Source: Xanthostigma xanthostigma (Eukaryota > Arthropoda > Insecta > Raphidioptera > Raphidiidae). Taken from it: DNA of 64,000 bases. Both the position numbers and the translations under genes were made by a program. The stretch spans positions 60,982,948 to 61,046,947 of the forward strand of contig OY754464.1 in assembly GCA_963575645.1 (NCBI GenBank), in the 5' to 3' direction. Every line of letters begins with the position of its first letter. Position 1 is the first letter of the stretch. Of this stretch, positions 54,187 to 63,678 are shown piece after piece. The notes below the pieces were generated by a model. The model was not told the DNA's origin and searched no databases. It saw only the letters and a program-made list of their open reading frames with translations.

Positions 54187-54615
54187 TCTAAACAGATACA
54201 TCAACGAATGATAAGAGTCGCCTGTTGCAAGGAATCGCAGTGTGATAAGGAGTCGTTCCAATGGAGAAATAGCTTGTCTATAATTCGTGTCCTCTTTTTT
54301 AATTCGGGGAGCAACTTGACACAATAGCCATTCCATATCGGTGCTGGACATTCGTACAAAATTTTGGACACTACCATTAGCTATTCTTCCCGCATGTAAA
54401 TCATCCTTTTTTAGTACGCTGAGTAGCTGCATGCCACCATGCTGCTTCCTTTCCTGAAGGCATGGCTTAACCCAGTACTTGTGTTTTCTTTTTTGCTTTC
54501 TTGAAGATATAACTATGTACGCCGCCGCTGCTAACGCTACTTCTTCATCTTCCTCCATATTCCCGTATACTGTTTCAGCAGTGGAAACACTAGTTGCGCT
54601 CTCAAGAAACAACAT
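54175..54615 (-). pseudogene. N-terminal part of a PIF/Harbinger (HARBI1-like) transposase
   Basis: The minus-strand frame from ATG at 54615 has an acidic start (NMEEDEEVALAAAAYIV), then basic KQKRKHKYWVKPCLQERKQH, GGMQLLSVLKKDD, NFVRMSSTDMEWLLCQVAPR-I, and ends ISPLERLLITLRFLATGDSY-HSLMYLFRF. This series (YWV-P-L-ER--GG, FVRM----E-LL--V-P-I, R-AISP-ERL-ITLRFLATGDSY-SL-YLFR) is the N-terminal half of HARBI1-like nucleases, with residues up to about 143 kept. The DDE catalytic domain that should follow is gone. The frame ends three residues after the junction, so an internal deletion fused it to the tail of the neighbouring gene's start. It has no in-frame stop before that, suggesting a young insertion. 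Confidence 0.88.
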
Positions 54616-56467
54616 GCGACTATTGACAATTTTAGTTGCTTGAGTGGAAACAAAAAGTTTACGTATGTTGCCAAAAGTTTCTACTCATGGCAACTAGGAG
54701 CAACAAAAAGTTCCTCAATGTTCCTCCGGTAGAAACGTACCTTAAGATTGATAACGTTCTTACATTAGCCAGTACGGCTCAAAGCGGCAAAACAACAGCA
54801 GCAAATTTATTCTTTGCGTAAGATTTTGTTGCTAATTTATTGCTCTGAGATTATATAAAAATTTATTTTGTTGCTGTGCATAGGAAAAAAATTAACGATG
54901 TGTTAGGATTGATAACGTGCTTACATTAGCCAGTACGGCTCAAAGCGACAAATCAACAGCAACAAATTCATTCTTTGTCCATGATTTTGTTGCTAATTTG
55001 TTGCTCTGAGATTATATAAAAATTTATTTTGTTGCTGTGCATAGGAAAAAAATTAACGATGTGTTAGGATTGATAACGTGCTTACATTAGCCAGTACGGC
55101 TCAAAGCGACAAATCAACAGCAACAAATTCATTCTTTGTCCATGATTTTGTTGCTAATTTGTTGCTCTGAGATTATATAAAAATTTATTTTGTTGCTGTG
55201 CGCAGGAAACAAATTAACGATGTGTTAGGATTGATAACGTGCTTACATTAGCCAGTACGGCTCAAAGCGGCAAAACAACAGCAACAAATTTATTCTTTGC
55301 GCATGATTTTGTTGCTAATTTGTTGCTCTGAGATTATATAAAAATTTATTTTGTTGCTGTGCATAGGAAAAAAATTAACGATGTGTTACGATTGGTAACT
55401 AACTTACATCAGCCATTACGGCTCAAAGCGGCGGAACAACAGCAACAAATTTATTCTTTGCGCATGATTTTGTGTCTAATTTGTTGCTCTGAGATTATAT
55501 TTTTGTTGTTGATTTGTCGCTTTGAGCCGTACTGGCTTATGTAAGCACGTTATCAATCCTAACACATCGTTAATTTTTTTCCTATGCACAGCAACAAAAT
55601 AAATTTTTATATAATCTCAGAGCAACAAATTGGCAACAAAATCATGCGTAAAGAATAAATTTGTTGCTGTTGTTTTGCCGCTTTGAGCCGTACTGGCTAA
55701 TGTAAGCACGTTATCAATCCTAACACATCGTTAATTTGTTTCCTGTGCACAGCAACAAAATAAATTTTTATATAATCTCAGAGCAACAAAATCATGCGCA
55801 AAGACTGAATTTTTTTCTGTTGATTTGTCGCTTCGATCCGTACTGGCTAATACAAGTATATATACTTAGTTATTTGTTTTTTTTTTTTTTAATTTATAAT
55901 TCTTTATTTTTAATCTCGGAACGTAGCAATAATGTGTTTGTTTCGTGTCATAGGCTTTTCTTTAACCTTATGAATTTTCTTGCTTTCAACATTTTTTTTC
56001 GATCGGTAATATCCTACCGATCTCTTATCATTTAGCCTGAAACTGATTACACCATTCAAAAGCAACACATTATGGTACTTTCATCATGAGTATATCTAAG
56101 CTACTTATAGAGATACAACCACTGGCTATGCCATCTTTATATTATAACGGTACCGAATCCATTGTATCCATTGTTTCTCGAAAAGTTTTTATCCTACCTT
56201 ACCGATCTCTTATCATTTAGCCTGAAAGTGATTACACCATTCAAAAGCAACAAATTATGGTACTTTCATAATGAGTATATCTAAGCTACTTATAGAGATA
56301 CAATCACTGGCTATGCCATCTTTATATAACGCTACCGTATCCATTGTTTCTCGAAAACTGTCAGAGCAACAAAATCAGTTTTGGGGTAACAAATTAGCAA
56401 CAAATTATGGTACTATTAACTTCGTGGGCTTTTGATGTGGATATGCTAACTTTATAGACCTTGTAAT

Positions 56468-56537
56468 ATGGTGGAATCGAAGTCTTCACCATTGTTTCTG
56501 CTACTGTGTTTCATCTCAGTCGCGTACGGAGCCGCGG
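56468..56537 (+). CDS. candidate signal-peptide first exon of an unidentified secreted or membrane protein
   Basis: ATG at 56468 opens MVESKSSPLFLLLCFISVAY, then GAAG. This is a textbook signal peptide: short polar n-region with a lysine, a hydrophobic core PLFLLLCFISVAY, and a probable cleavage near AYG|AA. GCGG|GTAATG at 56538 is an acceptable splice donor; without splicing the frame stops after three more codons (TAG). The codons are less AT-rich than the surroundings. The ATG overlaps the target duplication of the transposon ending at 56461/56462: TGTAAT-ATGG. The equivalent pre-insertion sequence would be GCAAGACTGTAATATGG, joining the GC-rich 5' flank at 53200-53251. No second exon was recognised, so the product is unknown. 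It could be a gene nested in or following Trpm, both on the plus strand. Confidence 0.45.
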
Positions 56538-57091
56538 GTAATGACTAGTGTTAAATATTAAGGGAAGTTAGAATATCGTCTTTATCCTGTCCCATCTCGT
56601 CGAAACAAGACTAAAAAATCTCAACCTGTTACGAAATCCTAAGAAAACTGTCAGGTTCGAGCAAATGCACTCATCAGTTGCCGCCTGCTTTACTGCATTG
56701 GAAAATAAAATTTTTCTTCGTAAAATATCATCTTGCAAGAAGCTAAATGTGAAATCTGTCAAAAGAGAAAAAAAAAACAATTAATTATTGTGAAGAGGAA
56801 TCTAGTGAAAATTGAAATTATGTAAATTTGTGTTTCAAAATGACTGTCGAGTGGTCCGTGCTCAGCCCGTAGGTAATTTTCAATTAAATGATAAGCCGAA
56901 TGATGAATGCGCGTTGGTCTTAACTCCGTCTAAATTAATTGAGAGATATAGGTGCAGATATGTGTAAACGTCTAGACTGTAATATGACGGTCTCTAGTTA
57001 AGGACGACTCACTTTAACGAAGACTCGGGTTTCAGCTAAATCCCGACAAAGAAGTCGACGTGCACAATTAATGTTTACAATTCTATTATTT
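56538..57091. other. no gene recognised; possible intron of the preceding exon
   Basis: Starts GTAATGACTAG. The minus-strand frame at 56568-56780 has no domain. No acceptor-exon pair was recognised. Confidence 0.3.
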
Positions 57092-57690
57092 TTGACGTGA
57101 TAACGTCTTATAAATTGATGAATCACCAATCTTATAAATTGATAAAACACCGGCTGCATGCACGAAAAAGTGTAACGTTCCTAACGTAACGTTCGTAACG
57201 CGTAACGTTCCGCCTGACCCTGTGCGTGCTTTTCTCGAAAACGGCCCTAACGATTTGGATGAAATTTACTGAAAAGGGATTTTGGGGGGCAAAAAATCGT
57301 TTTAGCTACGTCTCATCTCTCGAAAAAATCGTTTTCTTACAAATTTTATCATTATAAAAATCAATTTTTTGACGTATGAAAATACTTAAATATTGTAAGT
57401 AGGTTTTGGAATTTTATATACTTAAACAATAAAACAATTGTTTTCTAAATATTGTGACAGTTAATCTTTGAGACTTAAATAAATACGGAAGAAAGAAAGT
57501 TAATAAAAAAAATTATTTTTATAGGTGGTGAGTAATTTAATAAATAAAATTAACCTAAATTTGAAGCGAAAGATGCAATATCATAGATTCGAATTATTAT
57601 AATTATTATATGTAGAATTTAGGTTATGTATTACGGAATACGTTATCACGTAAAACTATCGTCCGTAAACCGACTTTACAGACAACCAAT
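57092..57690 (+). mobile_element. dispersed DNA element, copy 2 (partner at 26190-26755)
   Basis: Starts TTTTGACGTGATAACGTCTT and ends ACGTTATCACGTAAAACTAT, CGTCCGTAAACCGACTT. It has a 22-bp duplication of ATCTTATAAATTGATGAA near the start and an extra CGTAACGTTCG block (57185-57205). Otherwise it is collinear with copy 1. Confidence 0.75.
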
Positions 57691-57734
57691 TTTTTTTTTC
57701 AGTGGAATTAATTGGGTATTAAGTTTACTATTAA

Positions 57735-57830
57735 TATTTTTTTTTAAATAAGCTTAAAAAGCGTGGGGCGCTTTGTTCCACATTTTCGTACATCGAGCGC
57801 CCCACGCTTTTTAAGCTTATTTTAAAAAAA
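57735..57830. repeat. hairpin with 26-bp perfect stem
   Basis: AATAAGCTTAAAAAGCGTGG-GGCGCT and its complement flank about 23 nt (TTGTTCCACATTTTCGTACATCG). It stands next to the SINE-like unit to the right, with which it shares the word AAAGCGTG (57860, 58153). Could be a short MITE or a structured RNA locus. Confidence 0.75.
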
Positions 57831-58390
57831 AATATTTTTTACTTTTTAGTTCGATATAAAGCGTGTTTTTTAGTTTTTTTAAACTATATTTATTTTCCAC
57901 TTTTTAGTTCGATTTATTATCAAAAATTTGCCGAAAAAAAACAAATTTTTTTTCGGCGTGGACGGGATTAGAACCCACGACCCGTGATGCCGAGAGTTGA
58001 CGTCAGCAAAGACCAGTGCCTTAGACCGCACGGCTGCCAGTGTACTTACTTTGCTGGCATATTATACCGCTATATAAACCACGTGCTGTAGTCCAAATGA
58101 AAGTTACAAACATACATACTTATATACATACATACAAGTGAAGTTAATATAAAGCGTGTAAAAAAAAAGGTGCGTCGGTTCTCGGAACATCGGAGCTGTG
58201 CTCCTTACGCATTTTATAAATAAAGTATACACAAATAGCAACAAAATTATTAAATTTTAGTTTTGAAGTGAAACTTCTTTCGGTGCATTTTTGTGAATTT
58301 TGCGAAGGGGCAGCTTTTGATTTGCCGTCATGAGATCTTGTTACATTTTTGCGCAATCTGTACTCCGTTTATAATTCTTTGAATATATAG
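57831..58390 (-). mobile_element. SINE with tRNA-Leu-like head, minus strand
   Basis: The minus strand from about 58045 reads GGCAGCCGTGCGGTCTAAGG-CACTGG (A box) and CGGGTCGTGGGTTCTAATCC-CGTCC (T arm, B box), with a long variable region as in class II tRNA. The body goes on through AAAAATTTGTTTTTTTCGGC and TCGAACTAAAAAGT repeats to about 57850. The right-hand part (58050-58390) shares GAAGTGAAACTTCTTTC with 50388. Anticodon stem is imperfect, so not a functional tRNA. Confidence 0.55.
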
Positions 58391-58605
58391 CGGATTATAA
58401 AATCCGCGTACTGCGATAGTTGTTTTTTACTGAATTATAGAGAAATTAGTTCAATTAATACAAATAAACGAAAACGTAACTTAATCTGTAATCGCAGTTG
58501 AATTCCTAGAATTTGCAGTTTTCATCAATTTTTTTTGCTTATTTATTTATCTGTATCAACTGCAGCTGTAAAAAACTAAACTTTGCGTGTTTGTACAGTG
58601 AAAAT
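58391..58605. other. no gene seen
   Basis: AT-rich; nothing recognised. Confidence 0.3.
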
Positions 58606-58613
58606 ATATTTTG

Positions 58614-59199
58614 TTGTGTCCGACCGAACTTTCGGTTTCGGCCTAATTCGGCAAAAAAACCAGTTTCGGATTAGTTTCGGTTTCGACTGCCATCCGGCCG
58701 AAACAGAAACTACATTCGAGAGGTTTCGCGCTTAAATGAGACATGTTCTTGTTGTATTTGATAGGTAGGTATACTTATTAATTTTAATTTTATTGTACTT
58801 CGTTAACAAGAGAAGAAATAATTTTGTTCTTAAGATGAAAGAGTGTTTTTTTTTTTTGTTTGTGTGCCTACTTAAACATATGTTTATTAAGTAAATACTT
58901 TTTACTAAAAAGTAATTTTGTTTTGTAACTTTTAATATTAAAAAAGTATAGCGTTTGTGCTTTTTGAAATAAGGGGGGTAATAATATGATATGATAAGTT
59001 AATGATTAGTTAAAATAACAGAAGCTGAATGATTGATGTGTGATTGATTTAAAAATTAAAAAAAATAAAGACTGATTATGTTAATGTTTACTTTATTTTT
59101 CCCACGAAAACATGAAATTTCGGTTCCGGCCGAAACTGAGACTGTAGCCGAATATCGGTTTCGGTTTCGGCCGTAAAAACTAGTTTCAGTCGGACACTA
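58614..59199. mobile_element. hAT element (586 bp) with 8-bp target duplication
   Basis: Left end TTGTGTCCGACCGAAC, right end complement TAGTGTCCGACTGAAAC. ATATTTTG flanks both ends (58606-58613 and 59200-59207). Near each end GGTTTCGG/CCGAAACC words are reiterated on both strands. The centre is AT-rich and non-coding. Confidence 0.88.
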
Positions 59200-59811
59200 A
59201 TATTTTGCAAAAAAATAATTGGGAGGATGAAGGATAAGTGGTAGAATGCAATAAGATCATTTTTGTTTGCTTTGTGAATTTCGCGAAGGGGCTACAACTA
59301 GCTCGATTTTAATGATATAAAGGAAGAATCTTTGCAATCAAGTAAAATAACAATCAACACAATTTGTCATATCCTTTCTCAGCTACATATAAAATTTATG
59401 AATACGTGTTAATTAATGCAACATGATTATAAAGGTTCTTTACACATCGAGTCTGTTTTATAATTATTCTTTATCTCTTTTCATTCAGAAACACTTTCCA
59501 GAATTATTCTTACTGAATTTTAAAAGCGATAATGGAAATTAATTAAACGAAAACAGTCGCTCCATTAACAAACAATCCAATTACACAGTACATAACTGCA
59601 TCCTAAGACGAAACAGTTGTATTCGATTCATTTCAAATCAGTTCAATTTATTCGAACTCACGAGCTTTGTTAATTGCTTAAATCGAATTTCCGAACCGAT
59701 AATTCAATGGATTTACAATTGAAGAATGTCGTTCCGTTTCGAGTTTTTTGACTTAAAAACTCGCTTTAGAAAAATCGTAAGGCTTATACTTATCCTTGTT
59801 TTTTTTACCAT
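59200..59811. other. no gene seen
   Basis: AT-rich; nothing recognised. Confidence 0.3.
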
Positions 59812-60450
59812 TCCAACCCATAAGTGGGGAACGGTACTAGTTTAGGTCAAAAATCACTTTTCAAAATTTTACAATATCTTTTCTTTTTGTGGTTCCCCGA
59901 ATCCAAGAAAATATTTTGCGAAAAATTCTGTGCGTCTCTGTAAGCATGATTTGGGTCAAACGAATGAGCGGATTGAAGTCAAATTTTGGGAGGATGTTTG
60001 GTATGCAAATATGCAGAGCTTTGTTGTTTTTGGGGAAAATCGCCGCATGAGCATTATTTATTATTATATTTGCTATAACTGTGTTTTTTTATATAATAAT
60101 GGTATACTTTTCATAACGGCTTATTATTCTATTTATTTTTTCAAGAAAGTTATTTTTTTTCTAATTATATTTTTGGAAATATTTTGAATAAAAAAAATCA
60201 GCTGCTATTTTGTTCTGTAGATCTGTCAAAAATAAACTAGTTAAGCATGCTTTGATTAATTTTTACATGGCGAACATATTATGTAGGTAACCATGACAAC
60301 GAATAGCAAATTTATCATATTGAATACTAGCCATTACCCGCGTCACCTCACGCGATATCAGAAATTTTATTTTGTTTATTATACTATATCAAATGTCAAC
60401 ATTTTGAAGTAGGAATGGTCCCATCGCCCAATTGGCTGGAATTTTATGAA
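59812..60450 (+). repeat. dispersed repeat, uninterrupted copy (partner of 47840-48990, minus)
   Basis: Landmarks in order: CATTCCAACCCATAAGTGGG, TTTTACAATATCTTTTC, GTATGCAAATATGCAGAGC, TTTGGGGAAAATCGCCGCAT, CAGCTGCTATTTTGTTC, GCATGCTTTGATTAATTTTT-ACATG, TCACGCGATATCAGAAATTT and CCCAATTGGCTGGAATTTT. It provides the empty site for the LINE at 48027-48571. The 85-codon frame at 59930 is repeat sequence. Confidence 0.8.
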
Positions 60451-62480
60451 AATGATTTACAGGTTATTAAAGATCTGTTACTAAACAATTGCTAATGTTT
60501 ATAGACTGTTATTTCCTTAATTTTTTTGTTTGACGTGAGCAGTAACGCCATCTCTCGGTGTAAAAATGAAAAGTCAGAATGCATTTGTATTCCTGTAAAT
60601 AAGGCTTTTTATTAGATCGTCTGTCTCCCGAGCTCGGCGATCTGCCGATCGCCTTGATCAGATCGAAACGCCATTCCTACCCACCGCGTCTAAAAAAGTT
60701 TCAACTTTAAAAACGTTTGTCGTTTGAACCACTTCGAGAGTCGTTCTGGATGGAAATTATCTTGTGACACCTTTTGCGGTATACAGCTGTCATATCGTCA
60801 CGTCTCAAATTATTGTCGCCCGAGCGTTGTGTTCTGTTTGTCTAAAAGCTCATAATCAAATATTAGCACAGCACTCATCGCCTAAGCTGCCGTCCCATTC
60901 AGGGTCGGCTTAAAAACAATTTCATAACAAGAGATTCTATCTGAAGGTCACACAGGGGTTTTACGATTTCCTGTCCAGTGTTTCTAGAGAACAGGGCCGT
61001 CCCACGCATCAAAGTTTGTCAATTTTGAACCGTGCACAGTGCATATTATTCCTCATACATACACGATAATAATGTAAATCAATTTTTTTGTCTTTATATC
61101 CTTCCTGTTAATTGCAATTAAAAATTAAAGAAATATTTGTATTTTAACCGCCATATGATAACGTCAAAGACATTCATGCTTCTTTATCTATAGAAGTAAA
61201 TGTATAGGTACAGATTATCTTTCTCGTGGTTCGATTTCAATTTGACAGATCACCGGACGTGACACAGTAGATCTAGTTAGTCAATTACATTTCCGGTAAC
61301 GGCATAATTCTATGTTTGAAATAGAGAAGTACGCACTTTTGGGAATTTTTTTTCTCTTAGAAAAAACATTGTTTCATAATCTTTTTTAATGTAGGTATCA
61401 AGAAAATAAAAATTTTGGACATCCCTATTTGAAAAAGCTAACGAAAAAATACAATTTGGGTCTGTCAGTATATTAGGTATTTTTAATACAAATACTTATG
61501 TATTTGAAAAAGTAGCATTAATAGTATAGTTTATGTACCTATCTCGATCGTAATTGAAGATATTGTTCGAAAGTAACATTATGTTAAAACGAGAAACTAG
61601 CGAGTCATAATTTTATTATACGAACATGTTACAATTTAACATACTACATGCTGATTTTCACATAATATTATGCATATTTGTAATTATTTACAGTACACGT
61701 TCGACCATATTAGAATATGTGAATTATTTATGAAGGAAACGCCTACTATGTATGCCTTTGTAGCTCTCATGGTTTCTAATGGCAAGTGACAAAGATATTG
61801 CTGGTGGATTGGTACTTTTGCTTTACTTTACGCACTAGTGCGAACATACATGAAAAGCAACCATTTTGTAGGAGATCGTGCAAAAAAGTATTTTAAATAT
61901 TTTGTAGTAGTAAGATACTATAAAATATTTATACTTTTGATTAATTTAAAATTTATTTTATTACATCAGTCCTGATCTGTTATTGTTTGCACAAACCGTC
62001 GGTGGCCACTTGATAAACGATTCTCGGATTAATTTTAATTACTAGTATTTAACTATTATTTGAACAGAAATTATTGATCTTTATAGAGAGATATCCTAAA
62101 TTAATAATACAATTGATTTTTAGCTGAATAACAATGTAAACATCCATATTAATAGCGGAGTGTTGAAAAAAATCTATGGTTGTGGAAAGAATGTCTGGTA
62201 ATTTCTCCATGAATAATGGATCCCTCATAATTTTTTTACGAGATTTTGGATTTTTGGATACTTCAAAATTTGTTTATCAAAATTGATCCAGCTTTTTTAT
62301 TGATGTCGTTTTTTTTTGTTAGGGAGTTCTGATCCGGAAGCACTGCAGCCTCTAGCTAAGACTTATTGTGCCAACTCCTCATCTCTTATATCACCCGTTT
62401 TAGTATTCTTGTTCCTTGTACTAGCTTGTACAAACCGTGAATGATGAACAGACAAGAATTCTGGAAACGTGTTCTTTCGT
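60451..62480. other. no gene seen
   Basis: AT-rich stretch of 2 kb. Near 60635-60700 CTCGGCGATCTGCCGATCGC is a short palindromic patch. At 61826-61875 CGCACTAGTGCGAACATACA-TGAAAAG resembles 9282-9355. No coding frame has support. Confidence 0.35.
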
Positions 62481-62484
62481 TCAG

Positions 62485-63136
62485 GGTGAGTATTCCCAAT
62501 ACACCTACCTTGCAACAGCTGGTAATAAAAGATATACCTGTTAAAGAAGTGGAAGAATTTTGTTATCTGGGCAGTATAATTAGCAATAATGGAGGAGTAG
62601 AAGTGGATATAGACAGTAGAATCAAAAAAGCATCCCAAGCGCTCGGAAGTTTAAATCGTATTTGGCATTCAAGCATGATTTTCGAAAAAACAAAGTTATG
62701 TATTTTTAACTCGAATGTAAAATCGATCCTTCTATATTGATCTGAAACCTGGAAAGTGACGAAAGACATAACAACTAAACTGCAAATCTTCATAAACAAA
62801 TGCCTCAGAATAATCCTCATGGTGAAATGGTATAAACACGTGTCGAACAACGAACTTTGGAAACGTGCATGTCTTGAACAAATCTGTATAACTATAAAGC
62901 GTAGGAAATGGAATTGGATAGGACACACGCTACGAAAGACAGATGACGACATAGCGAAGAAATCCTTGGATTCGAATCCACAGGGATACCAAAAAAGAGG
63001 AAGACCAAAAATATCTAGGAGAAGAACTTTTCGTGAAGAAGTTATGGAACAAGAAACTACCTGGCTTCAAGTCAAAAATATGGCAAAAGATAGGACTAGA
63101 TTCAAAACTTTCGTAGAGGCCCTATGCTCCACTTAG
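62485..63136 (+). pseudogene. C-terminal part of an endonuclease-reverse transcriptase polyprotein, one nonsense mutation
   Basis: The frame (open from an upstream ATG at 62441) contains EFCYLGSIISNNGGVEVDID-SRI, KASQALGSLNRIWHSS, LCIFNSNVKSILLY, a stop at 62738 where GSETW would be expected, then SETWKVTKD, LQIFINKCLRIILMVKW, RRKWNWIGHTLRK and GYQKRGRPKISRRRTFREEV to a stop at 63136. The YLGS-I, R-IKKA--ALG-L, LLYGSETW, F-NKCLR-I and R--WNWIGH-LR blocks followed by KRGRPK-SWRR are the familiar region after the RT palm in RTE/I-like elements that fill insect genomes. The RT palm and endonuclease are missing by truncation. One TGA (for GGA) is the only break I see, so it is young. Confidence 0.85.
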
Positions 63137-63167
63137 GAGTTAAAGGAATTTATTATTATTATTATTA
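62485..63167 (+). mobile_element. 5'-truncated LINE with (ATT)n tail
   Basis: Coding similarity begins near 62485 and runs to the stop at 63136. After about 15 bp of 3' UTR, AATTTATTATTATTATTATT forms the tail. Target duplications were not resolved. Confidence 0.7.
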
Positions 63168-63678
63168 CCTTGGCTTTGTATTCACTGATAGTGTACAAAG
63201 TTTCATTAAAATCAGCGTTGCCGTTTACGAGTGATATAGCAGTTCAAGCAGACAGACAAAAATTCTCGAAACGCGTTCCCTCAATGTGGATACCGTTCAT
63301 TAATACGCAGAATACTCGAAAAATTCGCAAGAAAACGTATATTATTGCAGATAAATGTTCCGTTGCAAGTTTCTGTATTAGTATTTATTACATTAGTTGT
63401 GAAAATACAAGCAGAAAGCATCGAATTACATAGGCGTGTAATAAAACAAAAGAATGTATATAATATAATACATTTATGATGATTCAACAGCTGGCAATTT
63501 TTCGAATAAGCTTACAGAATCCACTCTTTCTCGTCTAGTGAAAGCACAAGGATATACAAACTGTTCTTTTTCTCTTCGCCGCCATTCCTTTTATCCTTAG
63601 TTCTTACCGACGTCGCGACGGTAGAATTTTCCATCGTGTTTTATATTTTCATTGTTGTCAAATCAGATATATATAAGA
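63168..63678. repeat. probable repeat tail; no gene
   Basis: CAAAGTTTCATTAAAATCAG, GATATAGCAGTTCAAGCAGA-CAGAC is the phrase usual in insect RTE-like tails. The frames at 63170-63487 on both strands are shadows of it. Confidence 0.35.

Larger units (their letters stand above)
53821..54741. mobile_element. PIF/Harbinger element nested in the array
   Basis: Termini: AGGCGTGTTTCCACCGGAGG-AACATTGAGGAACTTTTTGT-like on the left, complement of GGTACGTTTCTACCGGAGG-AACATTGAGGAACTTTTTGT on the right. TTA is present on both sides (53818-53820, 54742-54744), the 3-bp target of PIF/Harbinger. Sister units show the empty site GATGTGTTAGGATTG. The 921-bp copy holds the starts of two converging genes (54151 plus, 54615 minus) whose 3' parts are both deleted. 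Confidence 0.9.
53660..55860. repeat. 161-bp unit array inside the fold-back transposon
   Basis: AGTACGGCTC (or AGTACGACTC, ATTACGGCTC) starts at 53686, 54771, 54932, 55093, 55254 and 55415. The last five are exactly 161 bp apart; the first interval is 1085 = 161 + 924 because of the Harbinger insertion. Inverted units have GAGCCGTACT at 55524 and 55685 (161 apart) and GATCCGTACT at 55835, 150 apart owing to loss of 11 bp. Each unit contains CAACAGCAACAAATT, TTTTGTTGCTAATTTGTTGC, GAGATTATATAAAAATTTAT and ATTAACGATGTGTTA. Confidence 0.95.
53252..56461. mobile_element. 3.2-kb non-autonomous fold-back transposon rich in TTGTTGC heptamers
   Basis: It begins AAGGTCTATAAAGTTAG and ends with the complement (CTAACTTTATAGACCT). 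GTAATAT flanks both sides; it is 8 bp (TGTAATAT at 53244-53251 and 56462-56469) if the last T is counted outside. The terminal inverted repeats run several hundred bp: outer blocks CCACATCAAAAGCCCACGAA and GGTAACAAATTAG-type, the GATAAGAGATCGGTAGGAT block, and a poly-A/T block. Between them lie six direct and three inverted 161-bp units. The heptamer TTGTTGC or GCAACAA occurs about 33 times by hand count. The right arm has an extra direct duplication (GATCTCTTATCATTTAGCCT at 56018 and 56205). No transposase of its own. The 7-8-bp duplication would suit hAT- or P-like machinery, but the termini fit neither, so the family is unclassified. Confidence 0.85.

Noticed and set aside
54771-55430. CRISPR-like or centromeric satellite
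   Set aside because: The 161-bp units are continuous, bounded by inverted arms and a target duplication, so they belong to a transposon.
57955-58045. functional tRNA-Leu gene, minus strand
   Set aside because: A and B boxes are present, but stems are imperfect and a SINE-like tail follows.
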